DNA from: Gordonibacter sp. Marseille-P4307 | GTDB taxonomy: Bacteria; Actinomycetota; Coriobacteriia; Coriobacteriales; Eggerthellaceae | Length of the DNA: 64,000 nt | Direction of reading: 5' to 3' | Assembly (NCBI RefSeq): GCF_900604965.1 | Contig: NZ_UWPD01000001.1 | Coordinates: 946,642-1,010,641 of the forward strand | In this document: positions 42,641-51,691 of the stretch, one piece after another | Position numbering within the stretch: the stretch's first letter is position 1 | Layout of the letters: every line of letters begins with the position of its first letter | Notes under the pieces: generated by a model | Told to the model about the DNA's origin: nothing | The model's database searches: none | The model's input: the letters and a program-made list of their open reading frames with translations, nothing else | Translations under genes and position numbers: made by a program

Positions 42641-44437
42641 ATGGCTATGGATCGCAGAAGCTTCTTGAAGGGTGCTGCGCTGGCCACGGGAGCGGGCGCT
42701 TTGGCTGGTCTGACCGGCTGCGCTCAGCCCAAGGCGAAAGACGGGCAGAAGATGGATGCCGCGTCGAAGGAGAAGGATGCTTTCGAGGAGGCCGCCGCTC
42801 CCATCGAACCCGTCTCCGAGCCCAGCTCGTGGGATGAGGAGTTCGAGGTCGTGGTGGTCGGATCGGGCGCTGGCGGTACCAATGCGTCGATCCGCCTGGC
42901 CCAGGCGGGCTACAAGGTCGTTATGCTCGAGCGCAACGAAGACCTGGGCGGAAACTCCAAGCATTCGTCGGTGTTTTCCAATTTCGGCGGTCACAAGCAG
43001 GCCGAAGACCGCAAATGGGCGTATCCCAGCTACCCGTACGACGTCGACAACATCGTCGAGTTCATGCTTGATTGCCAGCAGATGACGGGGGATCCCGAGC
43101 TCATGCGCGCCATGGCGCTCGAAGGGCCCAAGTGCATCGACTGGATGAACGAGAAGGCAGGTGCGAAGTGGGTTCCCATGAACCCCTCTCCTGCGGGCGC
43201 GGGGCTGCTTGAATGGGAGGGCATGTCGACGCCCACCAACGGCATCAACGTGAACCTCATCCCGTTTAAGCAGCTGGCCGCGACTGCGGAGGGCGCCGGG
43301 GTCGACATTCGCACCAGCAGCCCGGTGACGGCCCTGGTGTTCGACGGCACCCGCGTCACGGGTGTGCGCATCTCGTCGGGCGGCCGCGACAGGTTCATCC
43401 GGGCGACGCGTGCGGTGGTGCTCACGGCCGGCGGCATGGAAGTGAACCGGGCCATGATGGCCAAGTACAGCGCGACCTGCCTCGAGGGAATCGCCAACAT
43501 CGCCACGCCTCCGAACGGCACGGGCGAGTGCATCCGCATGGGCCAGGGGGTCGGTGCGGCCTTAAGCGGTTTCGATTCGACGGGGGCGTTCGACGGCGGC
43601 GTGTGGTGGCGCGACTACAACGAGTTCGACACCGAGATGGACTGCCACATCAACAAGGACGGCAATCAGGCGCTGCGTCAGCCCTGGCTCCGCATCAACA
43701 GCCTGGGGCAGCGCGTTCCGTACATCTCGACGTCGGCGCGCAGTTTCCCGTACACCACCGAGGCTTCCCCCTCGTCCGCCGGTTTGTGCGACACGGCCGG
43801 TATCGAGATGGCGCAGCCCGGGGGAAAGACCTTCGTGTGCTTCGATTCCAAGTTCGACGAGCTGGTGACGAAGAACTTCTTCGGTCAGGTGATCTGCCGC
43901 AAGGCCAAGATCGTGGCTGCCGACGATCCCTACATCGATCGCGTTCCCGAGTGGCTGCGCGACTGGCATACCGGGTTCCAGCAGATGATCGACGGAGGAG
44001 CCATCAAGAAGTGCGACACCGTCGAAGAACTCGAAGAGGCCTTGGGATTGGAGACGGGCACGCTGGTTGAGGCGGTGCGCGTATGGAACGGCGCATGCGA
44101 GGCGGGAGAGGATCACGTCGCTTCTTACAAGTATCCAAAAGAATGGCTGATCAAGATAGACGAACCCCCGTTTTACGGAGCGAAGCTGGGCGGGCATGTG
44201 TTCGGGTCGAAGTGCGGCCTTCTGGTGAACTCCCGCATGCAGGTAATCTCCACGTCGGGGGCCGCTATTCCCGGACTGTATGCCGGATGGCATACAGCTG
44301 GCGGATCGGCGGGCGACGGCAACGCTGCCGGTAAGCCCCTGACCGGCATGTACGCCGACCTGGGCCTCTCCTTCGTCGGCGGTTATATGGCCGCGGGTGG
44401 CATCATGGCCGAGGACGGGAAGAGCGACCCGCAGTAA
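42641..44437 (+). CDS. Tat-exported FAD-dependent reductase (fumarate/urocanate reductase-like)
   Basis: 598 residues. The signal MAMDRRSFLKG has twin Arg, a hydrophobic stretch and LTGC (Cys27), so it may be a lipoprotein on the outer membrane face. An acidic spacer precedes the FAD_binding_2 domain: VVVVGSGAGGTNASIRLAQA (GSGAGG at 74-79), ERNEDLGGNSKHSS, and the C-terminal GLYAGWHTAGGSAGDG. No FMN-binding or multiheme domain is fused, so electrons must come from a separate donor. Family members reduce alkenes such as fumarate, urocanate or host and dietary compounds as terminal acceptors. The substrate is unknown. AGAAGGAGGG precedes the ATG. Confidence 0.9.
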   Translation: MAMDRRSFLKGAALATGAGALAGLTGCAQPKAKDGQKMDAASKEKDAFEEAAAPIEPVSEPSSWDEEFEVVVVGSGAGGTNASIRLAQAGYKVVMLERNEDLGGNSKHSSVFSNFGGHKQAEDRKWAYPSYPYDVDNIVEFMLDCQQMTGDPELMRAMALEGPKCIDWMNEKAGAKWVPMNPSPAGAGLLEWEGMSTPTNGINVNLIPFKQLAATAEGAGVDIRTSSPVTALVFDGTRVTGVRISSGGRDRFIRATRAVVLTAGGMEVNRAMMAKYSATCLEGIANIATPPNGTGECIRMGQGVGAALSGFDSTGAFDGGVWWRDYNEFDTEMDCHINKDGNQALRQPWLRINSLGQRVPYISTSARSFPYTTEASPSSAGLCDTAGIEMAQPGGKTFVCFDSKFDELVTKNFFGQVICRKAKIVAADDPYIDRVPEWLRDWHTGFQQMIDGGAIKKCDTVEELEEALGLETGTLVEAVRVWNGACEAGEDHVASYKYPKEWLIKIDEPPFYGAKLGGHVFGSKCGLLVNSRMQVISTSGAAIPGLYAGWHTAGGSAGDGNAAGKPLTGMYADLGLSFVGGYMAAGGIMAEDGKSDPQ

Positions 44438-44455
44438 AGGTCTGGTTTGGATTCG

Positions 44456-44490
44456 GGCGGCTGCTTGGTTTTGCAGCCGCCTATTCTTTC
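44456..44490 (+). terminator. Terminator after the flavoprotein gene
   Basis: A 9-bp GC-rich stem (44456-44464 with 44473-44481), a T-rich loop, then TATTCTTTC. It overlaps the 3' end of the convergent ATP-grasp gene. Confidence 0.7.
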
Positions 44491-45773
44491 AGCTGCTTGC
44501 CGTCGGTGTCCCAATAGAAGCGTTTGAATTTGCGGATCTGGTTGAGGTGCATGATGCTCGACCAGATCCCGTGCATTACGGAGTCGGGCCGATAGCGAAG
44601 CGGGTAGGCGTCGCGGGTGCGCCTCAGGGTGTCGAGGGCGCGCTTCAGAAGAACTTCGTCGCGGATGCTGCGCTTCAGCACGTAGGCGGGCACGCAGCAG
44701 TACAGGAAGGGATCGTAGGCCTCCCGATAGGGAATCTCCTCGCCCAAAACGAACTCGCGCACGATAAGGCTCGCGAAGTTCACGCCGCCCAGGCTCATAT
44801 AGTAGGTGTTGCGCCCGCAGCGGGTGTTCACCTCGAAGAAGCGGAACGACCCGTCGCGGCTGTCGTATTTGATGTCGAAGTTCGCCATACCGCGATAACC
44901 GGTGCGTTTGAGGAACCGGGCGGCGGCGTCGATGATGTCTTGCTGGCGCTCTCCTAGAATGGCCAGGGGGTTTCCAAGCGCGGTGGGGTCGTGGTCTTGC
45001 AGACACACCTGCCCGCCTGATACGACGCGAATGGTTCCGTCGGCATCGGAGAACGTGGTGAGCGTGCGGATGGCGTCGTCGCCTCCGGGAACGAAGTCCT
45101 GAAGCACCAGTTCGGCATCGTAGTCCGAGGTGCGGATGTCATGCCATACCTGCTGCATCTCCTGGGGCGATTCGATCTCGTAGATCTTGCGTTTGCGCGG
45201 GATGGAGGCATCCTGGAACTGGGCGGAGTTCGAGGGTTTGGCGATGAGCGGATAGCTGAACGTGTCGACCGGCAGATCGGCGGGGCCGGTCGCGCAGTCG
45301 AAGTACCGGGTTTCGGGGTAGGGGATATCCAGCTCTTCGCACAGTTCGTAGAAGCGTCGCTTCTGCGTGATCTCGTCCAGTAGGGAGAAATCGATGTAGG
45401 GCACCGCGAATCCGGCGGCCTCCAGGCGCTCTTTCCCCGATGACAGCAGACGCGCGTGCACGTCGTCGCAGCCAAGGACCAGCAGCTGCGCCCGGGGATC
45501 GGTCGCAAGCGCCTCGTGCGCGATCGATTCGAGGGCGGGGTACAGGACGCTTTCCTGCGTGGTGACGCCTTCGATGAGGCGGTAGTCGGTGAATCTGCTG
45601 CTTGACAGCATCTTGATATCTTGGCTGGCCAGTACGATGGTGCGCGAGATTCGATAGGCACGGTGGAGTTCGCGCACGTAGCTGTAGGCAAGGATGTCGC
45701 CTCCCACGACAACGGGAACGAGGTGTTTCGAGATATCGTTTTGTTGCAGGTTAACGTTCGCGTCTGCGCTCAT
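44481..45773 (-). CDS. ATP-grasp carboxylate-amine ligase
   Basis: 430 residues. The N-terminal Rossmann-like part (VPVVVGGDILAYSYVRELHR, LLVLGCDDVHARLL) precedes an ATP-grasp domain: PLIAKPSNSAQF (ATP-binding Lys), LVLQDFVPGGDDAI, and FFEVNTRCGRNTYYMSLGG with Glu/Asn metal ligands. It resembles the carboligase group that includes D-aspartate ligases, which join an amino acid to a carboxylate on a precursor. It is divergent from an asnB-type gene (169 bp apart), suggesting a shared pathway in cell-wall or surface-polymer amidation. Substrates cannot be read from the sequence. The start at 45773 follows GAGGAGC; ATG 45824 is less likely. Confidence 0.85.
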   Translation of the reverse strand: MSADANVNLQQNDISKHLVPVVVGGDILAYSYVRELHRAYRISRTIVLASQDIKMLSSSRFTDYRLIEGVTTQESVLYPALESIAHEALATDPRAQLLVLGCDDVHARLLSSGKERLEAAGFAVPYIDFSLLDEITQKRRFYELCEELDIPYPETRYFDCATGPADLPVDTFSYPLIAKPSNSAQFQDASIPRKRKIYEIESPQEMQQVWHDIRTSDYDAELVLQDFVPGGDDAIRTLTTFSDADGTIRVVSGGQVCLQDHDPTALGNPLAILGERQQDIIDAAARFLKRTGYRGMANFDIKYDSRDGSFRFFEVNTRCGRNTYYMSLGGVNFASLIVREFVLGEEIPYREAYDPFLYCCVPAYVLKRSIRDEVLLKRALDTLRRTRDAYPLRYRPDSVMHGIWSSIMHLNQIRKFKRFYWDTDGKQLKE

Positions 45774-45942
45774 GGTAGACTTTGCTCCTCGACGTGGGTA
45801 CTGCGTGCTTCGTGACGCAGCCATTATTTCATACCGGGGGCTTTTAGGCTCTAACGTGCCGGCGGAGATGCGCGAAACAACGTAAGCGCCTCAAAACGCC
45901 GGGTTTCGTGCCCGACTATCGCAAAGAGGAAGGTATATCCGC

Positions 45943-47907
45943 ATGTGTGGATTCGTAGGCTTCACCGCAGTCGACTTCGACCAGCGGGTCAACCGCGACA
46001 TCGTCAAGGACATGGCGGACCGCATCATTCATCGTGGTCCCGACGACGAGGGCTATTTCGTGAACGACGACATCGCGATGGGGTTCAGGCGCCTGTCGAT
46101 CATCGATCTTGAAGGAAGCCGTCAGCCCATGCAGAACGCCGATGCTACGGTGACGGTTACCTTCAACGGCGAGATCTACAATTTCCAGGAGCTGCGCGCC
46201 GAGCTTCAGGATCTAGGTTATACCTTCGTCACCAATGGCGATACCGAAACCATCGTTCACGGCTACGAGGCGTGGGGCACCGATGTGTTCGAGCGGCTTC
46301 GCGGCATGTTCGCCATCGCCATCTGGGACGATGCTAAAAAGCGCTTGATCTGCGCGCGTGATATCTTCGGTATCAAGCCGTTTTACTATCAGCACGATGG
46401 CGGGCGGCTTATCTACGGATCCGAGATCAAGGCGTTTCTCGCGCACCCGAAGTTCCGCAAGGCCGTGAACCGGGCGATGCTGCCTCAGTACCTGTGCTTC
46501 GAGTACATGAACGATTCCCAAACCATGTTCGAGGGCGTTCACAAGCTTTTGCCCGGTCACTTTATGGTGTTCGAGCAGGGTCGTCTTGACATCGAGTGCT
46601 TCTATCGCATCACGTACAACATCGACGAGTCCAAGAGCCTTGACGAATGGGCCGATATCGTGCGCGACACGTTCGACGAGTCTGTGCGCGCCCACGAGAT
46701 CGCCGATGTAGAAGTGGGCAGCTTCCTGTCCGGAGGCATCGACTCGTCGCTTGCCGCTTACGCGATGGGCCGGCATCACGCCGAGGGCGTCAAGACGTTT
46801 TCGGTGGGTTACGAGATCGGCTGCGAGGAGAAGCTGGCCGAGATTGCCGAACAGTCCGATTTCGAGATCAAGCTCGACGAGCTGGCCGACTCCAGCAGTT
46901 TCGCCGCGTGGGCGGGCTTGCCCAACTTCGAGACGCGCGTGTCGGCCAAAGAGTTCCTGGATATCGTTCCCACCGAGCAGTACCACATGGACGAGCCTTT
47001 GGGCGCACCGAGCGCGATCCCCCTGTATTTCGTGTCGCAGCTGGCGCGCAAACAGGTGAAGGTGGTGCAGTCTGGAGAGGGCGCCGACGAGCTGTTCGGC
47101 GGGTACTGGATCTACCACGATCAGTACGAGTTCTCGAAGTACCTGGCCGTCCCGCGTCCCTTGCGCGCCCTGGCTGGCGCGGTGGCCGAGAAGCTGCCCG
47201 CCTTCCACGGTCGACGCTTCCTCATGCGCGGTTCGGGCGGCCCCGAGAAATCGTATCAGCGCACGTCGATGAACTACATGTGGGACGAGATTCCCAGCGT
47301 TTTGAAGGGCTATGCCGGTCCGTGCAAACCGTGGGAATGGGCGCGTCCCCATTTCGAGGAAGCGGCCAAGCAGAACACCGACATAATCACGCAGACGCAG
47401 TACGTCGATATGGTGAGCTACATGCCCTTCGACATCTGCCTCAAGGCCGACAAGATGTCCATGGCGCATTCCATTGAGCTGCGCGTTCCCTTCCTTGACA
47501 AGAAGGTGCTCGACGTGGCGCTGCAGCTGCCCACCGCGTGTCGTGTGGACGATACGCATTCCAAATATGCTTTGCGCGTGGCTGCGAGCAAACTGGGTTT
47601 CCAGAAGAAGGTTGCCAACATGCCCAAGCAGCCCTTCATCACGCCTCTGACGGTGTGGCTGCAGACCGATTTGTTCTACAACCGCATCAAAGAGGCGTTC
47701 ACGAGCGCTGCGGCGCACGAGTTCTTCAATGTGGACTACTTGATGCGGATGCTGGACGATCACAAAAGCGCCAGCTTCGCGACCACCGAAGGCCGCGGCA
47801 AGCTGAAGATGATGCGCATCTGGAACATCTACTGCTTCCTGTGTTGGTACGAGGTGTTCTTCGGTGCCTCGTCGGAGAAGTGGGCGCCTAAAACCCAGGT
47901 AGCATAG
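45943..47907 (+). CDS. asnB: Asparagine synthase-type glutamine amidotransferase (AsnB/LtsA-like)
   Basis: 654 residues. Cys2 is the class II glutaminase nucleophile (MCGFVGF), followed by RGPDDEGYF and NGEIYN. The synthetase half has the pyrophosphate loop SFLSGGIDSS (about 261-270), GEGADELFGGY and KADKMSMAHSIELRVPFLD. It transfers ammonia from glutamine to an adenylated carboxylate. The standard substrate is aspartate. Relatives such as C. glutamicum LtsA and B. subtilis AsnB amidate meso-DAP in peptidoglycan, and length and neighbours make that a fair alternative here. AGAGGAAGG precedes the ATG. Confidence 0.9.
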   Translation: MCGFVGFTAVDFDQRVNRDIVKDMADRIIHRGPDDEGYFVNDDIAMGFRRLSIIDLEGSRQPMQNADATVTVTFNGEIYNFQELRAELQDLGYTFVTNGDTETIVHGYEAWGTDVFERLRGMFAIAIWDDAKKRLICARDIFGIKPFYYQHDGGRLIYGSEIKAFLAHPKFRKAVNRAMLPQYLCFEYMNDSQTMFEGVHKLLPGHFMVFEQGRLDIECFYRITYNIDESKSLDEWADIVRDTFDESVRAHEIADVEVGSFLSGGIDSSLAAYAMGRHHAEGVKTFSVGYEIGCEEKLAEIAEQSDFEIKLDELADSSSFAAWAGLPNFETRVSAKEFLDIVPTEQYHMDEPLGAPSAIPLYFVSQLARKQVKVVQSGEGADELFGGYWIYHDQYEFSKYLAVPRPLRALAGAVAEKLPAFHGRRFLMRGSGGPEKSYQRTSMNYMWDEIPSVLKGYAGPCKPWEWARPHFEEAAKQNTDIITQTQYVDMVSYMPFDICLKADKMSMAHSIELRVPFLDKKVLDVALQLPTACRVDDTHSKYALRVAASKLGFQKKVANMPKQPFITPLTVWLQTDLFYNRIKEAFTSAAAHEFFNVDYLMRMLDDHKSASFATTEGRGKLKMMRIWNIYCFLCWYEVFFGASSEKWAPKTQVA

Positions 47908-47955
47908 GGTTTACTTCGCTATAAGGATTCTTTCGATAACTCGCTCTCGTCTGGG

Positions 47956-47980
47956 AGGCCGGCTGTTGCCGGCCTTTCCT
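47956..47980 (+). terminator. Rho-independent terminator of asnB
   Basis: An 8-bp stem (47956-47963 with 47968-47975), TGTT loop, followed by TTCCTT. Confidence 0.75.
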
Positions 47981-47996
47981 TGAGAAGGTGACCGTG

Positions 47997-48092
47997 ATGC
48001 CTCAGACGGGGGACGGTGCCCTTGCGGTGTGTGCAGGAGCTTTCGTGATCCTGATCGTCTCTGCACTGCGTCGCACCCGCAGCGATTCGTAG
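47997..48092 (+). CDS. 31-residue micro-ORF consisting of a sortase sorting signal
   Basis: MPQTGDG, then a hydrophobic helix of about 17 residues and RRTRSDS. This is the exact architecture of a cell wall sorting signal (LPxTG-like motif, membrane span, basic tail) with no protein body in front. AGAAGG lies about 10 bases upstream of the ATG, and GTG 47988 and 47994 are other possible starts. The frame is open back only to a stop at 47937, and the asnB terminator lies within that stretch. The motif matches MPKTGD at the end of the surface protein at 1-1134. It may be a relic of a deleted surface protein or a real micropeptide. Confidence 0.5.
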   Translation: MPQTGDGALAVCAGAFVILIVSALRRTRSDS

Positions 48093-48163
48093 CGACGACG
48101 ACGCCCGAGCCAAGGTGCATCGGTCAAAGAGAATGCGCGGTTTAAGGTAACCTAAGCACGCCA

Positions 48164-48193
48164 ACGGGCCCTCTCGATATCGAGAGGGCCCGT
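48164..48193. terminator. 30-bp perfect palindrome, likely bidirectional terminator
   Basis: Complete dyad symmetry (13-bp stem with tetraloop) followed by TTCGATTG on the plus strand. It lies between the micro-ORF and the 3' end of the DUF1846 gene. Confidence 0.7.
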
Positions 48194-48255
48194 TTCGATT
48201 GACAAGACAGTCGATTTGCGGAACGGTTTCGCGCCCGTACTGCTCGGTTCGCTCT

Positions 48256-49737
48256 TTAGGCGTGGTAGTAGCGACCTTGTTCGAACTGGGGTTCACAGCA
48301 TACGTTGATGCCCAGCGTGCGCAGCAGCTGCTCGTCTTCCTCGTGCAGGATGAACGAGAAGTGCGCATCGCATCCGCGCAGCTCTTTCAGATGCGAGATG
48401 GCCTTTTCGGCATCGGGCGAGTCGATGGAGCTGGTGGAAAGCGCAATCAGCATCTCGAGAGGATGCAGCTGGGGGGTGCGCTGGTTCAGCTGGTTCTCGC
48501 GCAGGCTGCAGATGGGTTCCAGAGCGCGATTCGAGATCACCCAGGTCTCATCGGCGATGCCCGCCTGCGCCTTCATCGCGTTGATCAGCACCGAGGCGGC
48601 CGCCCCCAAAAGCTCCGAGGACTTCCCGGTGATCACGCGCCCGTCATGCAGCTCGATTGCCCCGGCTGCGCGCTCGGTTTCGGCGGCGCGGGTCAGCGCG
48701 GCGGCGCGCGAGGGGATGAGGTCGATATCGATGTGCGCTTTCTTCATCAGAAGCTTGACCTTGGCCGCATCGACGGCTTCGGTCCCCATCCGGCGCGCGG
48801 TCTCGGCGGCCTTGAAATAACGGCGCACGATCTCGCGGTTGGCGGCCGCGCGCACGGTCTCGTCATCGACGATGGCCTTGCCCGCCATATTGACCCCCAT
48901 GTCGGTAGGCGACTGGTAGGGGCTTTCGCCCTGAATGCCGTCGAGCATGGCTTTCAGCACGGGGAAGATCTCGATGTCGCGGTTGTAGTTCACGGTGGTT
49001 TGCCCGTAGGCCTCCAGATGGAACGGGTCGATGGCGTTCACATCGTCCAGATCGACCGTGGCGGCTTCGTAGGCGATGTTGACGGGATGATCCAGGGGAA
49101 TATTCCAGATAGGGAAGGTCTCGAACTTCGCGTACCCGGCGGTGATGCCGCGACGATGCTCGTTGAACAGCTGGGAGAGGCAGGTGGCCATTTTGCCCGA
49201 ACCCGGTCCGGGTGCGGTGACGACCACCAACGGCCGCGAGGTCTCGATGAAGTCGTTTTTCCCGTAACCCTCATCGCTTACGATGTGATCGATGTCGTAG
49301 GGGTAACCGGCGATGGGATAGTGCAGGTAAGTGCGCAGCCCCAGGGCGCTCAGGCGCTCGCGGAACTGGTCTGCGTTAGGCTGGTTGCGATACTGCGTGA
49401 TGACGATGCTGCCCACGAAAAACCCTCGATCGTTGAATGCGTCTACCAGGCGCAGGACGTCCTCATCGTAGGTGATGCCCAAATCGCCCCTGATCTTGTT
49501 GCGTTCGATGTCGTTTGCGTTTATGGCGATCACGATTTCGGCTTCGTCAGCCAAAGCCTGGAGCATGCGCAGCTTGGTGTCGGGCTCGAAGCCGGGGAGC
49601 ACGCGCGCGGCATGGTAGTCGTCGAACAGCTTGCCGCCGAATTCGAGGTAGAGCTTTCCGCCGAACTGATTGATGCGCTCCCTGATGTGGGCCGCTTGCA
49701 GCTCGATGTACTTCTCGTTATCGAATCCTTGTCGCAT
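48256..49737 (-). CDS. DUF1846 domain-containing protein
   Basis: 493 residues of the DUF1846 family, common in anaerobic Firmicutes and Coriobacteriia. The start (MRQGFDNEKYIELQAAHIRE, FGGKLYLEFGGKL) and the nucleotide-binding-like VVVTAPGPGSGKMATCLSQL are conserved. The glycine-rich GPGSGKMAT resembles a P-loop, so ATP binding is plausible. No pathway is firmly assigned. AGGAGGGATGGA precedes the start. It is divergent from pyrG over 334 bp and probably monocistronic. Confidence 0.9.
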   Translation of the reverse strand: MRQGFDNEKYIELQAAHIRERINQFGGKLYLEFGGKLFDDYHAARVLPGFEPDTKLRMLQALADEAEIVIAINANDIERNKIRGDLGITYDEDVLRLVDAFNDRGFFVGSIVITQYRNQPNADQFRERLSALGLRTYLHYPIAGYPYDIDHIVSDEGYGKNDFIETSRPLVVVTAPGPGSGKMATCLSQLFNEHRRGITAGYAKFETFPIWNIPLDHPVNIAYEAATVDLDDVNAIDPFHLEAYGQTTVNYNRDIEIFPVLKAMLDGIQGESPYQSPTDMGVNMAGKAIVDDETVRAAANREIVRRYFKAAETARRMGTEAVDAAKVKLLMKKAHIDIDLIPSRAAALTRAAETERAAGAIELHDGRVITGKSSELLGAAASVLINAMKAQAGIADETWVISNRALEPICSLRENQLNQRTPQLHPLEMLIALSTSSIDSPDAEKAISHLKELRGCDAHFSFILHEEDEQLLRTLGINVCCEPQFEQGRYYHA

Positions 49738-50071
49738 TCCATCCCTCCTGGTAAATAAGGTATTTCAGTAGTTTTCCGAAAACATCCGACGGCTTTCGGG
49801 CGGTTTTCGGCAATAGGGAACAGTATAGATCACCCGCGGTATCCCGCTTGGCGGGAAACGCGTCCGTCTATGGAAAACGACGAGGTTTGCCGAGCATCGC
49901 TCGCGTTGAAACACGTTGGAAATCTGGGCGTGTGCTCATTGCGAATTATCGGGCTACGGGGTGCGGGCTGTTAGAATCGAAAGACGTTTGCGAGGCCGTT
50001 TCGGCGTTGCAGGCGTTTTTTATTTTGAAGATGCAACCATTCAAACCGAGGGTTCGGGAGGCAGGAGCGCG
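49738..50071. other. 334-bp divergent region between DUF1846 and pyrG
   Basis: No gene is supported. It contains the ribosome binding site of the DUF1846 gene, a possible -10 TAGAAT (49972-49977) toward pyrG, and an attenuator-like hairpin just before pyrG. Confidence 0.6.
49985..50021 (+). promoter_or_regulatory. Candidate transcription attenuator in the pyrG leader
   Basis: CGTTTGC (49985-49991) pairs with GCAGGCG (50009-50015) with two G-U pairs, around an inner GCCG/CGGC stem, followed at once by TTTTTTATTTT. It lies 50 bp before the pyrG start and directly after a possible -10 box, so it would stop most transcripts unless bypassed. Confidence 0.5.
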
Positions 50072-51673
50072 ATGGCAAAGTACATTTTCGTGACGGGGGG
50101 CGTGGTGTCGTCTTTGGGCAAGGGCATTACGGCGGCTTCCTTGGGGCATCTCCTCAAAGCGCGCGGATACAGGGTGACCATGCAGAAGATGGATCCGTAT
50201 CTGAACGTCGATCCCGGAACGATGTCGCCGTTTCAGCACGGCGAGGTGTTCGTGACTGAGGACGGCCATGAGGGCGATCTCGATCTGGGCCATTACGAGC
50301 GCTTCATCGACGAGAACCTTTCGCGCGCGTCGAACTTCACCCAGGGCTCGATCTACCAGACGCTTATCGCCCGCGAGCGCCGAGGAGATTTTTTGGGTGG
50401 AACGATGCAGGTCATCCCTCATGTAACCGACGCTATCAAGCAGCGCATCCGCCAGGCGGCCGAACAGTCCGGCGCCGACTTCGTGATCTCGGAGATCGGC
50501 GGCACGATCGGAGACATCGAAAGCCAACCGTTCATCGAAGCCGCGCGCCAGTTCAAAAAAGAGCTTCCCTCAGGAGACGCGGTATTCGTCCATGTGACGC
50601 TCGTTCCCTACATCGCCGCCGCTCACGAATTGAAAACCAAGCCCACCCAGCATTCGGTGAAAGAGATGCGCTCTTTGGGCGTGCAGCCCGACTTCATCGT
50701 GTGCCGTTCGGATCGCGAGGTCGATGCCGCCGTGCGCGAGAAAATCGCGCTGTTCTGCGACGTCGATGCCGACGCGGTATTCGGTTGCGAAGATTCCCCC
50801 TCGATCTACGAGGTTCCCTTCAAACTGTTCGAACAGGGCTTCGACGTCAAGGTGTGCAAGCGGATGGGTATCGAGGCGCGCGAGATCGATCTGAGTCCGC
50901 TTTCCAGGTTCGTGAAAGCGGCGCGCGCATGCGAGGGGTCGTGCGAGATCGCGGTGGTGGGCAAGTACGTGAGTTTGCCCGACGCCTATCTGTCGGTTAC
51001 CGAGGCGCTGCACCATGCCGGGGTTGCGCTGGGGGTGAACGTACGCGCCCATCTGATCGACGGGGGCGAGTTGTCAGACGGCAACGCTGCGGAGCTTCTG
51101 GGGTCGATGGACGGCATTTTGGTTCCAGGCGGATTCGGACAGCGGGCCTTCGAGGGCAAGATCGCCGCCGCCCGCTATGCGCGCGAGAGCGGGACGCCCT
51201 ATTTCGGTATCTGCCTCGGCCTTCAGGCGGCGGTATGCGAATTTGCCCGCAACGTCGCGCGTTTGCAGGGAGCATCTTCGGCCGAGTTCGACCAAGATCT
51301 GGCGCATCCCGTGATCGACCTCATGCCCGAGCAGGAAGGCGTCGAAGAGAAGGGCGGCACGATGCGCCTCGGATCGTATCCGTGCAAGGTGGATCCGAAC
51401 AGCAGGGCCTTCGAAGCGTACGGGGAAGAGACGATTCACGAGCGCCATCGTCATCGCTTCGAGGTGAGCAACACCTATCGCGACCAGCTGGTTGACGCCG
51501 GGCTGTCCATTTCGGGCACATCACCCAGCGGTCGGTTGGTCGAGATGGTGGAAATCCCCGATCATCCGTGGTACGTTGCCAGCCAGGCGCATCCAGAGTT
51601 CAAAAGTCGTCCGACGCGCCCGCATCCGCTGTTCATCGGTTTCGTGAAAGCGGCTTGCGCGAAACGCGGTTAA
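50072..51673 (+). CDS. pyrG: CTP synthase
   Basis: 533 residues; converts UTP, ATP and glutamine to CTP. The N-terminal synthase domain begins MAKYIFVTGGVVSSLGKGIT, with MQKMDPYLNVDPGTMSPFQHGEV in two conserved stretches. The C-terminal class I glutaminase has GFGQRAFEGK, the nucleophile elbow GICLGLQ, and the catalytic HPEF. Start at 50072 after GGCAGGAG; a longer in-frame extension to 49916 lacks homology. xerD follows after 18 bp, so they may be cotranscribed. A leader hairpin suggests control by pyrimidine supply. Confidence 0.97.
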   Translation: MAKYIFVTGGVVSSLGKGITAASLGHLLKARGYRVTMQKMDPYLNVDPGTMSPFQHGEVFVTEDGHEGDLDLGHYERFIDENLSRASNFTQGSIYQTLIARERRGDFLGGTMQVIPHVTDAIKQRIRQAAEQSGADFVISEIGGTIGDIESQPFIEAARQFKKELPSGDAVFVHVTLVPYIAAAHELKTKPTQHSVKEMRSLGVQPDFIVCRSDREVDAAVREKIALFCDVDADAVFGCEDSPSIYEVPFKLFEQGFDVKVCKRMGIEAREIDLSPLSRFVKAARACEGSCEIAVVGKYVSLPDAYLSVTEALHHAGVALGVNVRAHLIDGGELSDGNAAELLGSMDGILVPGGFGQRAFEGKIAAARYARESGTPYFGICLGLQAAVCEFARNVARLQGASSAEFDQDLAHPVIDLMPEQEGVEEKGGTMRLGSYPCKVDPNSRAFEAYGEETIHERHRHRFEVSNTYRDQLVDAGLSISGTSPSGRLVEMVEIPDHPWYVASQAHPEFKSRPTRPHPLFIGFVKAACAKRG

Positions 51674-51691
51674 CCGGGGAAGGGAAGAGTC

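Noticed and set aside
45943-47907. Firm call of a D-Asp/D-Asn peptidoglycan bridge for the ATP-grasp/AsnB pair
   Set aside because: The MurE specificity loop DNPR predicts DAP-type peptidoglycan, which often cross-links directly; kept only as one hypothesis.
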